DNA of 64,000 nt from Saprospiraceae bacterium (GTDB lineage: Bacteria; Bacteroidota; Bacteroidia; Chitinophagales; Saprospiraceae). The notes beneath the pieces are model-generated. The model was not told the DNA's origin, searched no databases, and saw only the letters and a program-made list of their open reading frames with translations. This document shows positions 54,853-64,000 of this stretch, in pieces (positions within the stretch are counted from its first letter, which is position 1; the number at the start of each line of letters is the position of its first letter). The stretch covers positions 782,971 to 846,970 of the forward strand of contig JADKEB010000031.1 in the NCBI GenBank assembly GCA_016718205.1, in the 5' to 3' direction. A program made the position numbers and the translations under genes.

Positions 54853-55236
54853 TTAAGCCTGTTCCGGAGGTTGGACGACTTCTTTTAGATGGACTGAGCC
54901 AAATATTTCGATGTAGTTAAATTTTAATGTATTCTCGTGTTTTAAGAAGTGTACTTTATGTTCAGGTACATCTACAGTAGGGAAACTTACTATCCAATAT
55001 TCGAATTTATCTTTTTGAGAAGACGGAATCTGTTGTTTCTCTGATTCTTCTGACGCTTCCAACATATTGTTAAGCACACATTTACCACTACAGAGCACTT
55101 CTGGTTTGTTTCTATTCACACACAAGGTCTGTGCTATATGCTCTTGATTGATGTAAAACTGAATAGCAATGATGAGTTTGCTTGCTGGCTGGAGCAAGAA
55201 GATTAATGCTATCGATATGAGTACAAAAGATCTCAA
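54853..55236 (-). CDS. Membrane-anchored Cys-rich protein preceding the TonB receptor
   Basis: 127 residues from a TTG (55234-55236), which follows an in-frame stop by one codon. One N-terminal helix (VLISIALIFLLQPA) is followed by FYINQEHIAQTLCVNRNKPE and VLCSGKCVLN: three cysteines with an Asn-Arg-Asn-Lys-Pro core. I have seen this CVNRNKP..C.GKC pattern upstream of Bacteroidota metal-uptake loci but know no function. The remainder is polar. It is first in the operon with the TonB receptor, and the cysteines suggest metal or redox sensing. Confidence 0.6.
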   Translation of the reverse strand: MRSFVLISIALIFLLQPASKLIIAIQFYINQEHIAQTLCVNRNKPEVLCSGKCVLNNMLEASEESEKQQIPSSQKDKFEYWIVSFPTVDVPEHKVHFLKHENTLKFNYIEIFGSVHLKEVVQPPEQA

Positions 55237-55534
55237 ATTTTACCAAATATTGTGCAAATATAAAGACAATTTTAATACCAATGGGCAATTGTTAAAAAAT
55301 TGGCAGAATTAAGTACCATAAAAAAGAAACTTGAATAAACAGGCGAATAAATTATGGGTTTTGCCATTTAGTGGGATTCAAAAGTCCTTCCATTTTAAGG
55401 GAAGGATTTAGGATGGGTAAATTTAGAGTAATCATTCATGTATCACACTTGCAAATTTGTCATCACCATGACATAAATAACTTTTAAAAAAATCTTAATA
55501 AATACTTTCTTACCTTTGTAGATAATTTATTTTA
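55237..55534. other. Divergent spacer between the Cys-rich gene and the M1 remnant
   Basis: A TATATTTG word (55255-55262, minus strand) could be a -7 element for the metal operon, though the leader would be very short. Nothing else is recognised. Confidence 0.35.
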
Positions 55535-55903
55535 ATGAGACATATTTTTTTATTTTTTGCAAGTATTATTTTAGTCCAAACTGTTCTGACAGCGCAAATC
55601 GAAAGCGATAAAAATCACTATTGTAATAAAGCACATGCAGCCGACAGATTTTTTAATCCAAAGCTTAAAAACAGAGTTGCTGATCAAAGTTATGATTTAA
55701 AATACTACAGGTTTGAATAAGAGATAGATTCGCCTATCAATTATATAAAGGGTACAGCTTCGACATATTTTACAGATGAAAGAAGGCTACAATAAACGTG
55801 AATTTGATTTTTCCAATCAACTTTCTATAGGCAGTATCAAGTATCGATGTCAAAAGCTGAATTATCAACAACCTTCGGAATTTTATCTAGAATTATAAAA
55901 GAA
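55535..55903 (+). pseudogene. N-terminal remnant of a secreted M1-family aminopeptidase
   Basis: A signal peptide (MRHIFLFFASIILVQTVLTAQ), then SYDLKYYRFE, an in-frame TAA where homologues have Trp, and EIDSPINYIKGTASTYFTDE, FDFSNQLSIGSIKYRCQKLN. These are the first strands of the M1 N-terminal domain. The HEXXH catalytic domain is absent and the frame ends near 55900, just before the second 112-base repeat. Confidence 0.65.
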
Positions 55904-55952
55904 AAAATCTTATCTGAAAATAAAAAATAAAACCAACAAAGATTGGCGACTG

Positions 55953-56064
55953 GTGTAACTTTGACATCAGTAATCTGTATCTTATGTGAATTTACATTTT
56001 TCTTTTAGCTATGTCTTTGATAGCAATGTGCAGGTAAGATACCAACCTGTTATTGTTATTAAAT
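55953..56064. repeat. 112-base dispersed repeat, copy 2
   Basis: Near-identical to 43252-43363. Here it separates the M1 remnant from the SulP gene. Confidence 0.8.
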
Positions 56065-56214
56065 TGGTAAAATTGACCTATATTTCATCCAAAAAACCGT
56101 AATATGTAACCTTAGTTGCATACTAAGCGGAGAGGAAGCCATTATCTTTGAGCCGACGTTGACAATTTGTAGTTGACAAAGCTTAAATAGATTAAAAACT
56201 TATAATAAAATCGA

Positions 56215-57880
56215 ATGCAATTTATACCTTCAATAGAATGGATTAAAAATTATAAAAAGGAATGGCTGAATGGTGATATCTCAGCAGGTCTTACTGTTGG
56301 AGTGATGCTCATACCCCAGGGAATGGCCTACTCCATGTTGGCAGGACTACCGCCAATCTACGGATTGTATGCTGTCACCATACCCCTGATAGTATATGCC
56401 ATATTGGGGACATCAAGACAACTTGCTGTTGGGCCCTGTAGCAATGGTAAGTCTTCTTATATCAGCCGGAGTTGGACAATTAGCTCAGGCAGGAACCGAA
56501 CAGTATATAGCCTCGCCATTCTACTGGCTTTTTATGGTTGGAATGATTCAGCTTTCAATGGGCTTATTCAGGCTTGGTTTCTGGTCAATTTTCTTTCGCA
56601 TCCGGTTATCGCAGGTTTTACATCGGCGGCAGCGTTGATTATTGGTTTTAGTCAGTTCAAACACTTGCTTGGTATCAAAGTCAGTGGTGAAAAGTTTTTG
56701 GAGATCATGTCTCAAATTTTTGAAAACATCAGCAATACCCATATTACAACCTTGTTAATTGGCTTAGCGGCCATTGGAATCTTGATCGCCGTAAAGAAAA
56801 TTCATAAACTTATTCCGGGTCCTTTGGTAGTTGTACTTTTGGGTATTTTGGTGGTTTATTTTGGTGGATTATATGATCAAGGAGTCAAGATAGTCGGTGA
56901 AATACCAGGTGGACTGCCTTCCTTAAGTTTATTTTCAATAGACTTAACGTCAGTACAAGCCTTATTACCCACAGCCTTAACTATATCATTTGTAGGATTT
57001 ATGGAGTCTATCGCGGTAGCCAAAGCCATACACACAAAACACAAAGACTATAAACTGGATGCCAATCAGGGAGCTCGTTGCTCTGGGTACTGCCAATATT
57101 GCCGGTAGTGTTTTCAATTCTTTTCCTGTGACAGGTGGTTTTTCTCGAACAGCTGTCAACGATCAGGCCGGAGCAAAAACAGGGCTTGCATCACTTATTA
57201 GCGCAACTTTAATCATACTTACCCTTTTATTTTTTACATCTTATTTTTACTATCTGCCCAATTCAGTGCTTGCCGCCATTATCATCGTGGCTGTATATGG
57301 GCTTATCGACTTCAAAGAAGCGAAACACTTATTCAATACCGACAAGATGGATTTCGGTTTGTTTTTGGCTGCCGCATTGGGAACACTCATATTGGGCATC
57401 GAAGAAGGTATTTTTCTGGGCGTGATCCTGTCCATGGGCGTACTAATATACAGAGTATCTTATCCACATTTTGCTGAAATGGGTTTGGTCAAAGATGGTC
57501 AGATTTTCAGGAATGTACTCCGATTTAAAGATGCCATAGTAAAAGATGAAATCATCGTTATGAGATTTGATGCTCAACTGTATTTTGCCAATACTTCCTA
57601 TTTCAAAGATAAAGTCAAGTCACTGATTGAAAAAAGAAAAAAACCAAAGTATTTCATATTGGACGCATCTCCGATTAGTGCCATAGACTCCACAGCGGCT
57701 CATGCTTTGCACGACCTGATTGACCAAATGAAAAAAGACGGGATCACATTTTTACTGGCCAATGCTATCGGGCCAGTAAGAGATGTCATTGTAAAAAGTG
57801 GGTTAGATGTTCAAATAGGGCAAGACCATAGCTTCATGTCTGTCAAAGATGCTTATGATTTTGCCATAAGACGGTTATGA
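56215..57880 (+). pseudogene. SulP-family anion transporter with STAS domain, three frameshifts
   Basis: Begins MQFIPSIEWIKNYKKEWLNG and continues with the SulP signature DISAGLTVGVMLIPQGMAYS. Between about 56435 and 56575 the correct sequence (VAMVSLLISAGVGQLAQAGT, YWLFMVGMIQLSMGLFRLGF) is in another frame, and it shifts again near 57062 before NIAGSVFNSFPVTGGFSRTA. The C-terminus is a STAS domain (LYFANTSYFKDKVKSL, ILDASPISAIDSTAAHAL). Length (about 555) is normal for a sulfate/bicarbonate-type SulP carrier. Substrate is not predictable. Confidence 0.88.
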
Positions 57881-57888
57881 AAGACTTA

Positions 57889-58217
57889 GAGTATGTTTAA
57901 ACTTTTATAATTTGGCTCCAAATGGCAAATTTAATTTTAGCCTGCCTTTCGGTAAGGCAGGTCGGCAACATCAACTTCGTTTGTCAAAGTCTTACTTGAC
58001 TTTGACGGAACCTACCTTACGGACTTTGACCGGTTGTGGACAATTTACTCCGGTCATGAGACCGATAGATAAAAGTCCAAAAGTCAGAGACTTTGGGCAA
58101 CAGATTATTTGAGTAAAATTTTTTACTCGATTCTCGTCATAGACGAGATCATTCAGTCACCTTGTCCAAAATTAAATTTCCTCACTTTCGCTCAAACATA
58201 AAAATTTAAACATACTC
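57889..58217. mobile_element. MITE-like palindromic element, copy D (longer core)
   Basis: 329 bases with the same GAGTATGTTTAAA / TTTAAACATACTC ends and TTA flanks as copies A-C, but a different and longer core including CCTGCC..GGCAGG. The arms are again partly complementary (AAATTTAATTTT). No credible gene inside. Confidence 0.75.
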
Positions 58218-58235
58218 TTACTTTCAAAAAAGTTA

Positions 58236-59008
58236 TTACTCCTTGAAAAAACTTTTTATTCTGTCATCAGCAAAAGGGAGTCTTTTTCTAAAATCGTACA
58301 TGTCATCTTTCTTGAATGTCATGGTGACCACGCCGGGTTGATGATCCATTGCTGACAAAATCTGACCGTTGTAGTCAATTACCATGGAGGCTCCAGGATA
58401 TTCATAACCATTTTCATCAGTACCTGTCCTGTTGATCCCAGCAACATAACACTGATTTTCAATGGCTCTGGCAATGAGCAAACTTCGCCAATGATGTACA
58501 CGAGCGATGGGCCGAATTGGCAGAATAGATCCAATAATTCCGGACTTTCATATTGAAAACTCAGATAAGGAAACCTTAAATCATAACAAACTAATGGTTG
58601 CACCTTCCAGTTTAAAAAATTAAAATTATTGATACGCTCTCCGGCACTATAGAAAGTTTTTTCTCCCGCAGGAGCAAAAAGCTGAATTTTATCATAACCT
58701 TGGACAACTCCATTATGGTCTACAAAAACAAATCTGTTGTACCAATGTCCGTCTTTAGCGTATGGAATACTGCCGCCTATGACTATATGATAAGTAGCCG
58801 CCAATACCTGTAGCCGGGTCAATGTTTCAACTTGTATGTCTTCGGAGAGTTTTGTGGTATCAAGCACATAACCTGTATTGAACATTTCCGGCAATAAAAG
58901 CAGGTCAGTAGTGCCCGTCAGTTTTCTGCAAACGACCTCGACTTCAGCAAGGTTTCTTTTATGATCCAACCAAAAAGTACTAAACTGAAAAATGCTGACT
59001 CTTAACAT
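58236..59008 (-). pseudogene. Carbon-nitrogen hydrolase (omega-amidase-like nitrilase), frameshifted
   Basis: Hydrolyses amides such as alpha-ketoglutaramate in its best-known relatives. Catalytic triad: Glu in LLLPEMFNTGY, Lys in GYDKIQLFAPAG, Cys in PLVCYDLRFPY. After about residue 155 the frame shifts (near 58530); SILPIRPIARVHHWRSLL and then LIARAIENQCYVAGINRTG in the third frame complete the protein to 58236. Repaired length is about 257, normal. It stands alone after the MITE-like copy D. Confidence 0.85.
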
Positions 59009-59067
59009 GAAAATAATATTTGGTAATATGTTTATTTCTCATCCTAACAACTTACATAAAATGATAA

Positions 59068-60240
59068 TTATGGTAAAATAGTTTTTGCACCTTTGTACAA
59101 CCAAATACACGCCAATACACCTATCATCCCACACGCAGTCGGAAGACTCGTAGCTTCGGAAATAAAACCAATGATCACTGACTACACAAAAAGCCTGCCA
59201 TAGCATAAATTCATGGTGGCCAGGCCGTTTTCACCAGTTAAACCAGATATGCGCGTTGCACTGGAATAAAGGATGGGTGCACCACAAGATACGCCCAAAC
59301 CTATCATACCAAATCCTACAATAGAAGAATTGTATAGGGGAAAAATAAACTGTCAATACTCCAGCAAAGGACAGACAAGCTCCGTAAGTCAATACTTTAT
59401 TTCTCCCATAAACAGGAATAATGCCATCTCCAAAAAACCTACCCAAGGCCATAAAAAGAATAGCCAAACAGGCCCCATCCAACAAAATACGGACTGGTTT
59501 TCAATTTCATTCATATACACTGACGTCCAGTCACTCATACTTCCTTCTGTAAAATTGATACAAATACTACAATGATGATAGAAAGCAACACTCCGGATGG
59601 CAAAGAAAATTTCTTAGATTTTGAAGTTTTGTCCAGAGATATTGCATGATTTTCCTGTTTTAAATGCATGTGTGATATTTTCTTTGCTGCCCAAAGGCCA
59701 ATGACTATAGATATTCCCATCATACACAACATATGAGTCACTTCATTCATTTCCAAAAGTAGTGTCAAACTCCTCATGAGAGATCCAATCATCAGGCCGG
59801 CACTAAACATACCGTGACAAGTGGACATGATAAACTGTGAGTGCAGTCTCTCCAGTATGGATGCCTGCATATTGATAGCTATATTCAGAAGGGTCTATAC
59901 CAACTCCCACCATCACAAGTGTAATCAGAAGGAAAAAAGATTACTTGCAAGAAATGGCATCAGATAAACAAATGATATAAAAAATATTGCAAAAATGGTC
60001 ACTGTTTTTGACCAAAAGCTGAATCAATCTGGCAGCAATAGGATTGAAAGACATAGCTCCTAAGGGAGGCAAAGCAACAACAAACCCAATGAAGCATCAT
60101 TTAAAGAAAAAGTAGCTTTGATATATGGTATTAATGAAGCCCAGTTTCCAAATAAAAACCCAATAAAAAAAATCCTGCAGCTGTAGCCAGATAGTCAGAC
60201 TTTGAAAAGAAAATTTTGAGATGATTCGGCACTTTGAAAG
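59068..60240 (-). pseudogene. MFS transporter, heavily frameshifted
   Basis: Pieces in all three minus frames tile one 12-helix transporter. The N-terminal pieces read SDYLATAAGFFLLG, GNWASLIPYIKATFSLNDAS and LPLGAMSFNPIAARLIQLLV. The middle (59870-59535) has SILERLHSQFIMSTCHGMFSAG and SGVLLSIIIVVFVSI. The end reads VIIGFISEATSLPTACGMIG and LACIWLYKGAKTILP. The GNW.SLIP helix-1/2 loop is common in YbjJ-like MFS proteins. At least five indels are needed to join them. Ends are approximate. Confidence 0.7.
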
Positions 60241-60292
60241 AAAAATTTTAATAAAGTGCGAAGGTGTACTTTATTTGTCCATAGTTTTTTTA

Positions 60293-60473
60293 GAGTATGT
60301 TTAAAATTTTTCTTCGTTGTAAATCAAGAGATTATGGTTCTGGCAATAAAATAATAAACGCATTTACCTGCCTGACAACTATATCATAGGCGGCAGGTGA
60401 ACTAAATAAGGCGATTATTTTGAAGTCAGGTACATAATACATTGATTTTAAGGCACAAAATTTAAACATACTC
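60293..60473. mobile_element. MITE-like palindromic element, copy B
   Basis: 181 bases; same ends and TTA flanks. The core matches copy A in reverse orientation, with an ACCTGCC..GGCAGGT central hairpin. Confidence 0.8.
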
Positions 60474-60478
60474 TTAAC

Positions 60479-61008
60479 TTTTCATGAGTTTAAGCCAAAA
60501 TCTTTACCTGTTAGGTTTAAAATGGTTTGATGTACCAGTTGCTGACGATTTTGAATGTTGCCTGAAAGTGGGACAAATGGCTTTTATACTGAATTAAATA
60601 ATTTTGGTGCATATCGTCAGAAGTTCATTTCGGTTGTGTGGGTTTCTCTGAGCGGATCATCTACCCATGGAAAATCAGGCCAACAAAGGAAGTACATATC
60701 CGGTGTCGATTTGATCCACATATCCAGCAAATGATGGTCTGCTATTTTGTATTTTACTTCCAGCCAAATATGATAGTCAGCAAGTCCGTATCACAAATGA
60801 TATCACGGTGTTGACTGGATCTCAAGTTTTCATCAAACTGTGGAGAAGGCCAATTTCTCTGACATGGGAACCATCATATGGAACTTCTTAATATTTCCAT
60901 ATACTCACGAGCTACTTCTTTGACAAGACACATGCCGGATAAATCACTCGACCAATTAGCCATTGTGGTTTTACCGGAAGACTCAGGACCAGTAAATACT
61001 ATTTTCAC
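60479..61008 (-). pseudogene. NadR/Ttd14-like P-loop ATPase, frameshifted
   Basis: Start is GTG (61006-61008), four bases after the upstream small gene. It reads KIVFTGPESSGKTTMAN, a P-loop of the form GPESSGKTT found in NadR-type nicotinamide-riboside kinase domains, then CLVKEVAREYMEIL. Further segments in other frames (WLEVKYKIADHHLLDMWI, PDMYFLCWPDFPWVDDPLRE) match the family's middle. Several indels prevent a continuous frame. The function is probably a small-molecule kinase. Confidence 0.6.
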
Positions 61009-61012
61009 TTTT

Positions 61013-61186
61013 TTATACCTCTTTAGGAAGACTTTCTATTCTTTGCATCAGTGCCTCAGCTTCTGCAGTTTTCGCATCAGATGCAGTTCTGTTTGTTTTT
61101 GACAAATGAAAAGCTTCTTCCTGAAGTTGTGAATACTGCTTTAAAAGGATCTCTCTTTCACTATTTTTCTTGAACAGTCCAAACAT
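61013..61186 (-). CDS. Lacal_2735-family small protein
   Basis: 57 residues, intact: MFGLFKKNSEREILLKQYSQ, then EEAFHLSKTNRTASDAKTAE and AEALMQRIESLPKEV. The MFGLFKK start, coiled-coil middle and TNR..SD motif are typical of this Bacteroidota-specific family of unknown function. Stop and the GTG of the P-loop gene are nearly adjacent, so the two form an operon. Confidence 0.85.
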   Translation of the reverse strand: MFGLFKKNSEREILLKQYSQLQEEAFHLSKTNRTASDAKTAEAEALMQRIESLPKEV

Positions 61187-61233
61187 AATGATTATTTTTG
61201 CAAATAACAGACCAAAACTGATTAAGTTTCTTA

Positions 61234-61386
61234 GAGTATGTTTAAAATTTTTCTTAGTTGTAAATCAAGAGATTATGGTTCTGACAATAAAATAATCAAC
61301 GCATTTAGTGAACTAAATAAGGCGATTATTTTGAAGTCAGGTTCATAATACATTGATTTTAAGACAATAAAAATTTAAACATACTC
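61234..61386. mobile_element. MITE-like palindromic element, copy C (shortest)
   Basis: 153 bases; same ends and TTA flanks. Nearly identical to copy B but without the CCTGCC/GGCAGG central hairpin, showing that this loop is optional. Confidence 0.8.
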
Positions 61387-61541
61387 TTAGCAGGTTCCAT
61401 AAATTATCAGCTTCAAAAGGAAAAACATCCCGCAAACTAAGAATTATCTAAAACAAGGTAAAAATATTACTGTTATATATGATAGATCAAACAATATGAA
61501 GGTTTTTCATATATTTGCGCTTAATTAGTTAAAAAGAGACA

Positions 61542-62100
61542 ATGAAAAAGGTAAGATTGGATATCATGGCATTATCACATAGGTGACACAATCACATAAT
61601 TATGCCGTGGTGCTGGGAGAAGAAAACGGAAAACGTCGCTCTGCCAATAGTGATAGGCGGTTTTGAAGCTCAGGCTATCGCTGTTGCTTTAGAAAATATG
61701 ACACCTATAACAGACCATTGACTCATGATTTATTCAAAAAACACGCTGATTCTTTTTGCCATCGAATTGAAAGAAGTCGTCATCAACAACTTACTTGATG
61801 GCATATTTGTCACGCACAACTTATATGTATTCAGGACGGTAACGTCATGCAAATTGATACGCTGGACTTCCAGATGCCCAGCTATGGCCGTCCGATTTGC
61901 TTGTCCGAATATATACCTTTGAATTCATCATGGAAAGCGCAGGAGTCATCCTTACTGAAGAAGAAAAGGCTCGAGAGCACCTGTGCGTCCTAAAACAACG
62001 TCTATTGAGACATGAAGTGAAATTGAAAAACTCCTGGATGGGGCCTTCAAAAAGAAGATTACGAAAAGGCAGCACAAATAAGAGGCATTATAAGCAGTAA
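61542..62100 (+). pseudogene. Bifunctional nuclease-family protein (DUF151) with C-terminal UVR-like end, frameshifted
   Basis: ATG at 61542 begins MKKVRLDIMALSH. Pieces in several frames follow: HNYAVVLGEENGKR, PIVIGGFEAQAIAVALENM, IELKEVVINNLLDGIF and AVRFACP with TFEFIMESAGVILTEEE, all DUF151 core motifs (IGG.EA.AIA..LE). The end (KEDYEKAAQIR-like) resembles a UvrB/C motif. A TATATTTG word at 61510 may be the promoter. The function is probably a small DNA/RNA nuclease or regulator. Highly conserved in Bacteroidota, so decay is unexpected. Confidence 0.75.
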
Positions 62101-62251
62101 AAAAGTATGGAATCATAAATGATAAAACAGGGAATAATAAGGAGAGTTGGAAGGAGGGTATAAACTTGCACAAAATAGTATGAACAAGTAAAAACCAGCC
62201 TAAGAAGACAAAAAAACTGCAATCATAAAACCTGGAAAATCGACAAAGTGA

Positions 62252-62954
62252 ATGACAAAACTTAGTGTCAATATCAATAAAGTGGCTTTGATCAGAAATG
62301 CCAGGTGCCAACTATCCGATCTGGTAAAAATAGCCCGGGATTGTGAAGAGTTTGAGCAAAAGAAGGTATCACCGTGCATCCCAGACCGGATCAAAGAAGA
62401 CAGATACGATGACATTGCTCCATTAAAGGAAGTTGTCACCACTGAATTTATATTGGAAGGATATCCAAGTCCGGATTTTATGGAGTTGGTCATAAAACAA
62501 ACCACATCAGTGTACACTTGTGCCTGACCTTCCGGGTGCATTGACTTCTGACAATGGTTGGGATACCATCACTCAGAAAATGTCCGTGATATTGGCCAAG
62601 ACTTCAGGATGCAGGTATCAGGGTGAGCCTCTTTATTGATCCTGTGGAAGATAGGTTGTATGCTGCAAAGGAAACAGGCACCGATAGAATAGAGTTTTAC
62701 ACAGGACCTTTGCTCATCAGTTTAACATTTCTCTTGAGAGCAAGCCGTGACTTCTTTTGCAGAGGCAGCTGTCATTTTGCAATAAGATAGGCCTCGGGAT
62801 CAATGCAGGTCATGATTTAAATCTTGACAATTTGAGTTATTCCAAAAAACACATATCTGGTTTGTTGGAAGTCTCGATTGGCCATGCCTAATTTGTGATG
62901 CGCTTATTTTGGATTAAAGAATACATTCAGATGTATCTGAAACAACTTGAATAG
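62252..62954 (+). pseudogene. pdxJ: Pyridoxine 5'-phosphate synthase, frameshifted
   Basis: Makes pyridoxine 5'-phosphate from deoxyxylulose phosphate and aminoacetone phosphate. ATG at 62252 starts TKLSVNINKVALIRNAR; the next part DLVKIARDCEEF and YDDIAPLKEVVTTEF is in frame, but the segment between has lost bases where homologues read GAEGITVHPRPDQRHI. Later pieces LPGALTSDNGWDT, IRVSLFIDPVEDRLYAAKETGTDRIEFYTG (different frames), then GLGINAGHDLN and LLEVSIGHA lead to a TAG at 62954. The length agrees with a normal pdxJ (about 235 codons), so only small indels separate it from a working gene. Confidence 0.82.
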
Positions 62955-63227
62955 TGATTTTATCTATTATCAATTACTCATAATCAATATATTGCATCTT
63001 TAAATTCGATCTATTCTTCCATCTAATTTTACAAACATAGTGCCTGACTGCTGCAGAAGAAGACCAAAATCAGGTTAATTTCCCATAAGTAACCAAGGAT
63101 TTATATCGTAGTTCTGTGGTTACTAATTAAATTTATATTCAGAATGAATTTCGCACTATAAATACAAATAATTGTAAATTTGGAACTTTTAAAAATTTGG
63201 TTTATAAACAATAAAACCCTGTTCAAC

Positions 63228-64000
63228 ATGAAAACTTTTAAATTTATCAGATTCTGATCACACAATTCCCACTTCTTATGACCATGATGTACACCTACTC
63301 TCAATCAGATTTTCCATGTAAAAACCAACGGATGATGTTTGCATTAGCAGATGCCAAACCGGCACCAACAATTTGGATGAATCATGATGCTTCTGTGGGT
63401 TGTCTTGTACAGAAATGCATTTAAGAGTATTGATGAGCTTTCGGCTTTGGAAATCAAACTTACGGTATCAGGATTAATCCTCTTAGCAACTCTTCCAACA
63501 GAACAGATATTTTATCAATTAAAACCTGCTTGATGTAAAATCAGGGAAAGAAATGCGGTTTTGGGATTGCCTAAAGATGCCAGACTAACTTGATTCGTCC
63601 AATGATCGGTCAGATCGCTTTTACCAATACCACTACTTCCCGGGGCTCGAACTTTGGTTTATGATCTGAAGACATCAAAGCTCCAGACTTACAGGTCCGG
63701 TCATCATGATAATATTGGCAATTCTATTATCTGGAGCAAGATAATGCAAGCATCATGGCCACTACCCTGCTCAAAAACAGAAACCACTGATTGATACCAA
63801 GGTAGCCCGTTTCCCTGCACATTCTGTCATCTCCGAAAATGTCGGACAGAAAGCCCAGAACAGAACGTATCAGGATCTGCTGAAAATCCTGCAGATGAAC
63901 AGAACTTGAAACTCTGGTCACTGGGAATATCAAAATAGACCGAAGACATTATTTCATTATTCCACCTGCGGCGATGTACGTTGGCATGTCGTTTTCTCTG
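63228..64000 (+). pseudogene. Secreted S9-family peptidase, N-terminal part, frameshifted and cut by the window end
   Basis: ATG at 63228 begins MKTFKFIRF. Pieces in several frames recover a beta-propeller-type sequence: MMFALADAKPAPTIWMNH, KSIDELSALEIKL, LSNSSNRTDILSIKN, AFTNTTTSRG, LVYDLKTSKLQT, VISENVGQKAQNRTYQDL and PPAAMYVGMSFS. The I(D/E)EL followed by N..SNR and later YDL.TSK resembles the propeller domain of S9 glutamyl-type peptidases. The catalytic domain would lie beyond the window. The assignment is moderate because the frame is so broken. Confidence 0.45.

Noticed and set aside
55535..55720. Separate 61-codon secreted peptide gene
   Set aside because: The sequence after the TAA continues the same M1 aminopeptidase domain in frame, so it is a fragment rather than a peptide gene.
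57912..58112. 66-codon open frame on the plus strand
   Set aside because: It is contained in the MITE-like copy D, whose inverted arms keep it open by chance.

Overview
The window looks like a chromosomal stretch of an AT-rich Bacteroidota bacterium, probably a Saprospiraceae- or Cytophaga-like aerobe (inference). Four things support this. Several genes are preceded by the Bacteroidota -7 promoter element TAnnTTTG. There is a complete alternative complex III (ACIII) cluster in the Bacteroidota order. A protein carries a type IX secretion (CHU_C-like) C-terminus. TonB-dependent receptor, Lacal_2735, CPBP and M20/S9 families are present. Shine-Dalgarno sequences are mostly absent and several starts are TTG or GTG.

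Layout. 1-12.7 kb (minus strand): a respiratory operon actA-actB-actC-actD-actE-actF-coxB-coxA-cyoE, in which a quinol:cytochrome c oxidoreductase (ACIII) feeds a heme-copper A-type cytochrome oxidase; cyoE runs off the window start. CoxB carries a C-terminal OmpA-like peptidoglycan-binding domain. 12.9-17.4 kb (plus): a helix-hairpin-helix outer-membrane protein, an Smr-domain protein and an AspT-type transporter. 17.5-18.1 kb: tRNA-Glu followed by a three-unit tandem repeat that reuses the tRNA 3' end and its terminator. 18.2-25.1 kb (minus): M20 dipeptidase, prolyl oligopeptidase, ABC-F ATPase and CPBP protease, with a MITE-like palindromic element between two of them.

25.4-33.2 kb is an accessory island: a decayed IS3-like element, a broken VOC gene, a translationally coupled lipoprotein/type IX-secreted protein pair, an attC-like hairpin, a candidate immunity gene and a large secreted protein with an HNH/ENDO VII-like toxin motif. 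33.6-42.5 kb is a stress-response block (eRF1-like protein, cupin, CsbD, DUF5670, P-type ATPase plus DUF6544, Dps, peroxiredoxin, SOUL protein, CbpM). Four of its transcription units share a fixed-spacing upstream motif, which suggests one regulon. An intact IS982 element lies at 43.4-44.4 kb.

44.6-50.2 kb holds a probable redox module: two multi-helix membrane proteins, each with a C-terminal monoheme cytochrome c domain, one resembling the cytochrome bd superfamily, plus a small membrane protein and an AraC regulator. It is flanked by degenerate direct copies of a hairpin plus a four-helix membrane gene. 50.2-55.2 kb is a likely metal-related operon: a Cys-rich membrane protein, a TonB receptor, a DUF4625-like protein, a PepSY protein and a DJ-1 remnant. 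56-64 kb carries SulP, nitrilase, MFS, a P-loop ATPase, Lacal_2735, bifunctional nuclease, pdxJ and an S9 peptidase, with three more MITE-like copies.

Genes before about 25 kb have intact frames. From there to the end, single-base frameshifts become frequent and finally affect almost every gene, including housekeeping ones. The gradient suggests declining base accuracy towards 64 kb at least as strongly as real gene decay, so broken genes in the right half should be read with that in mind.
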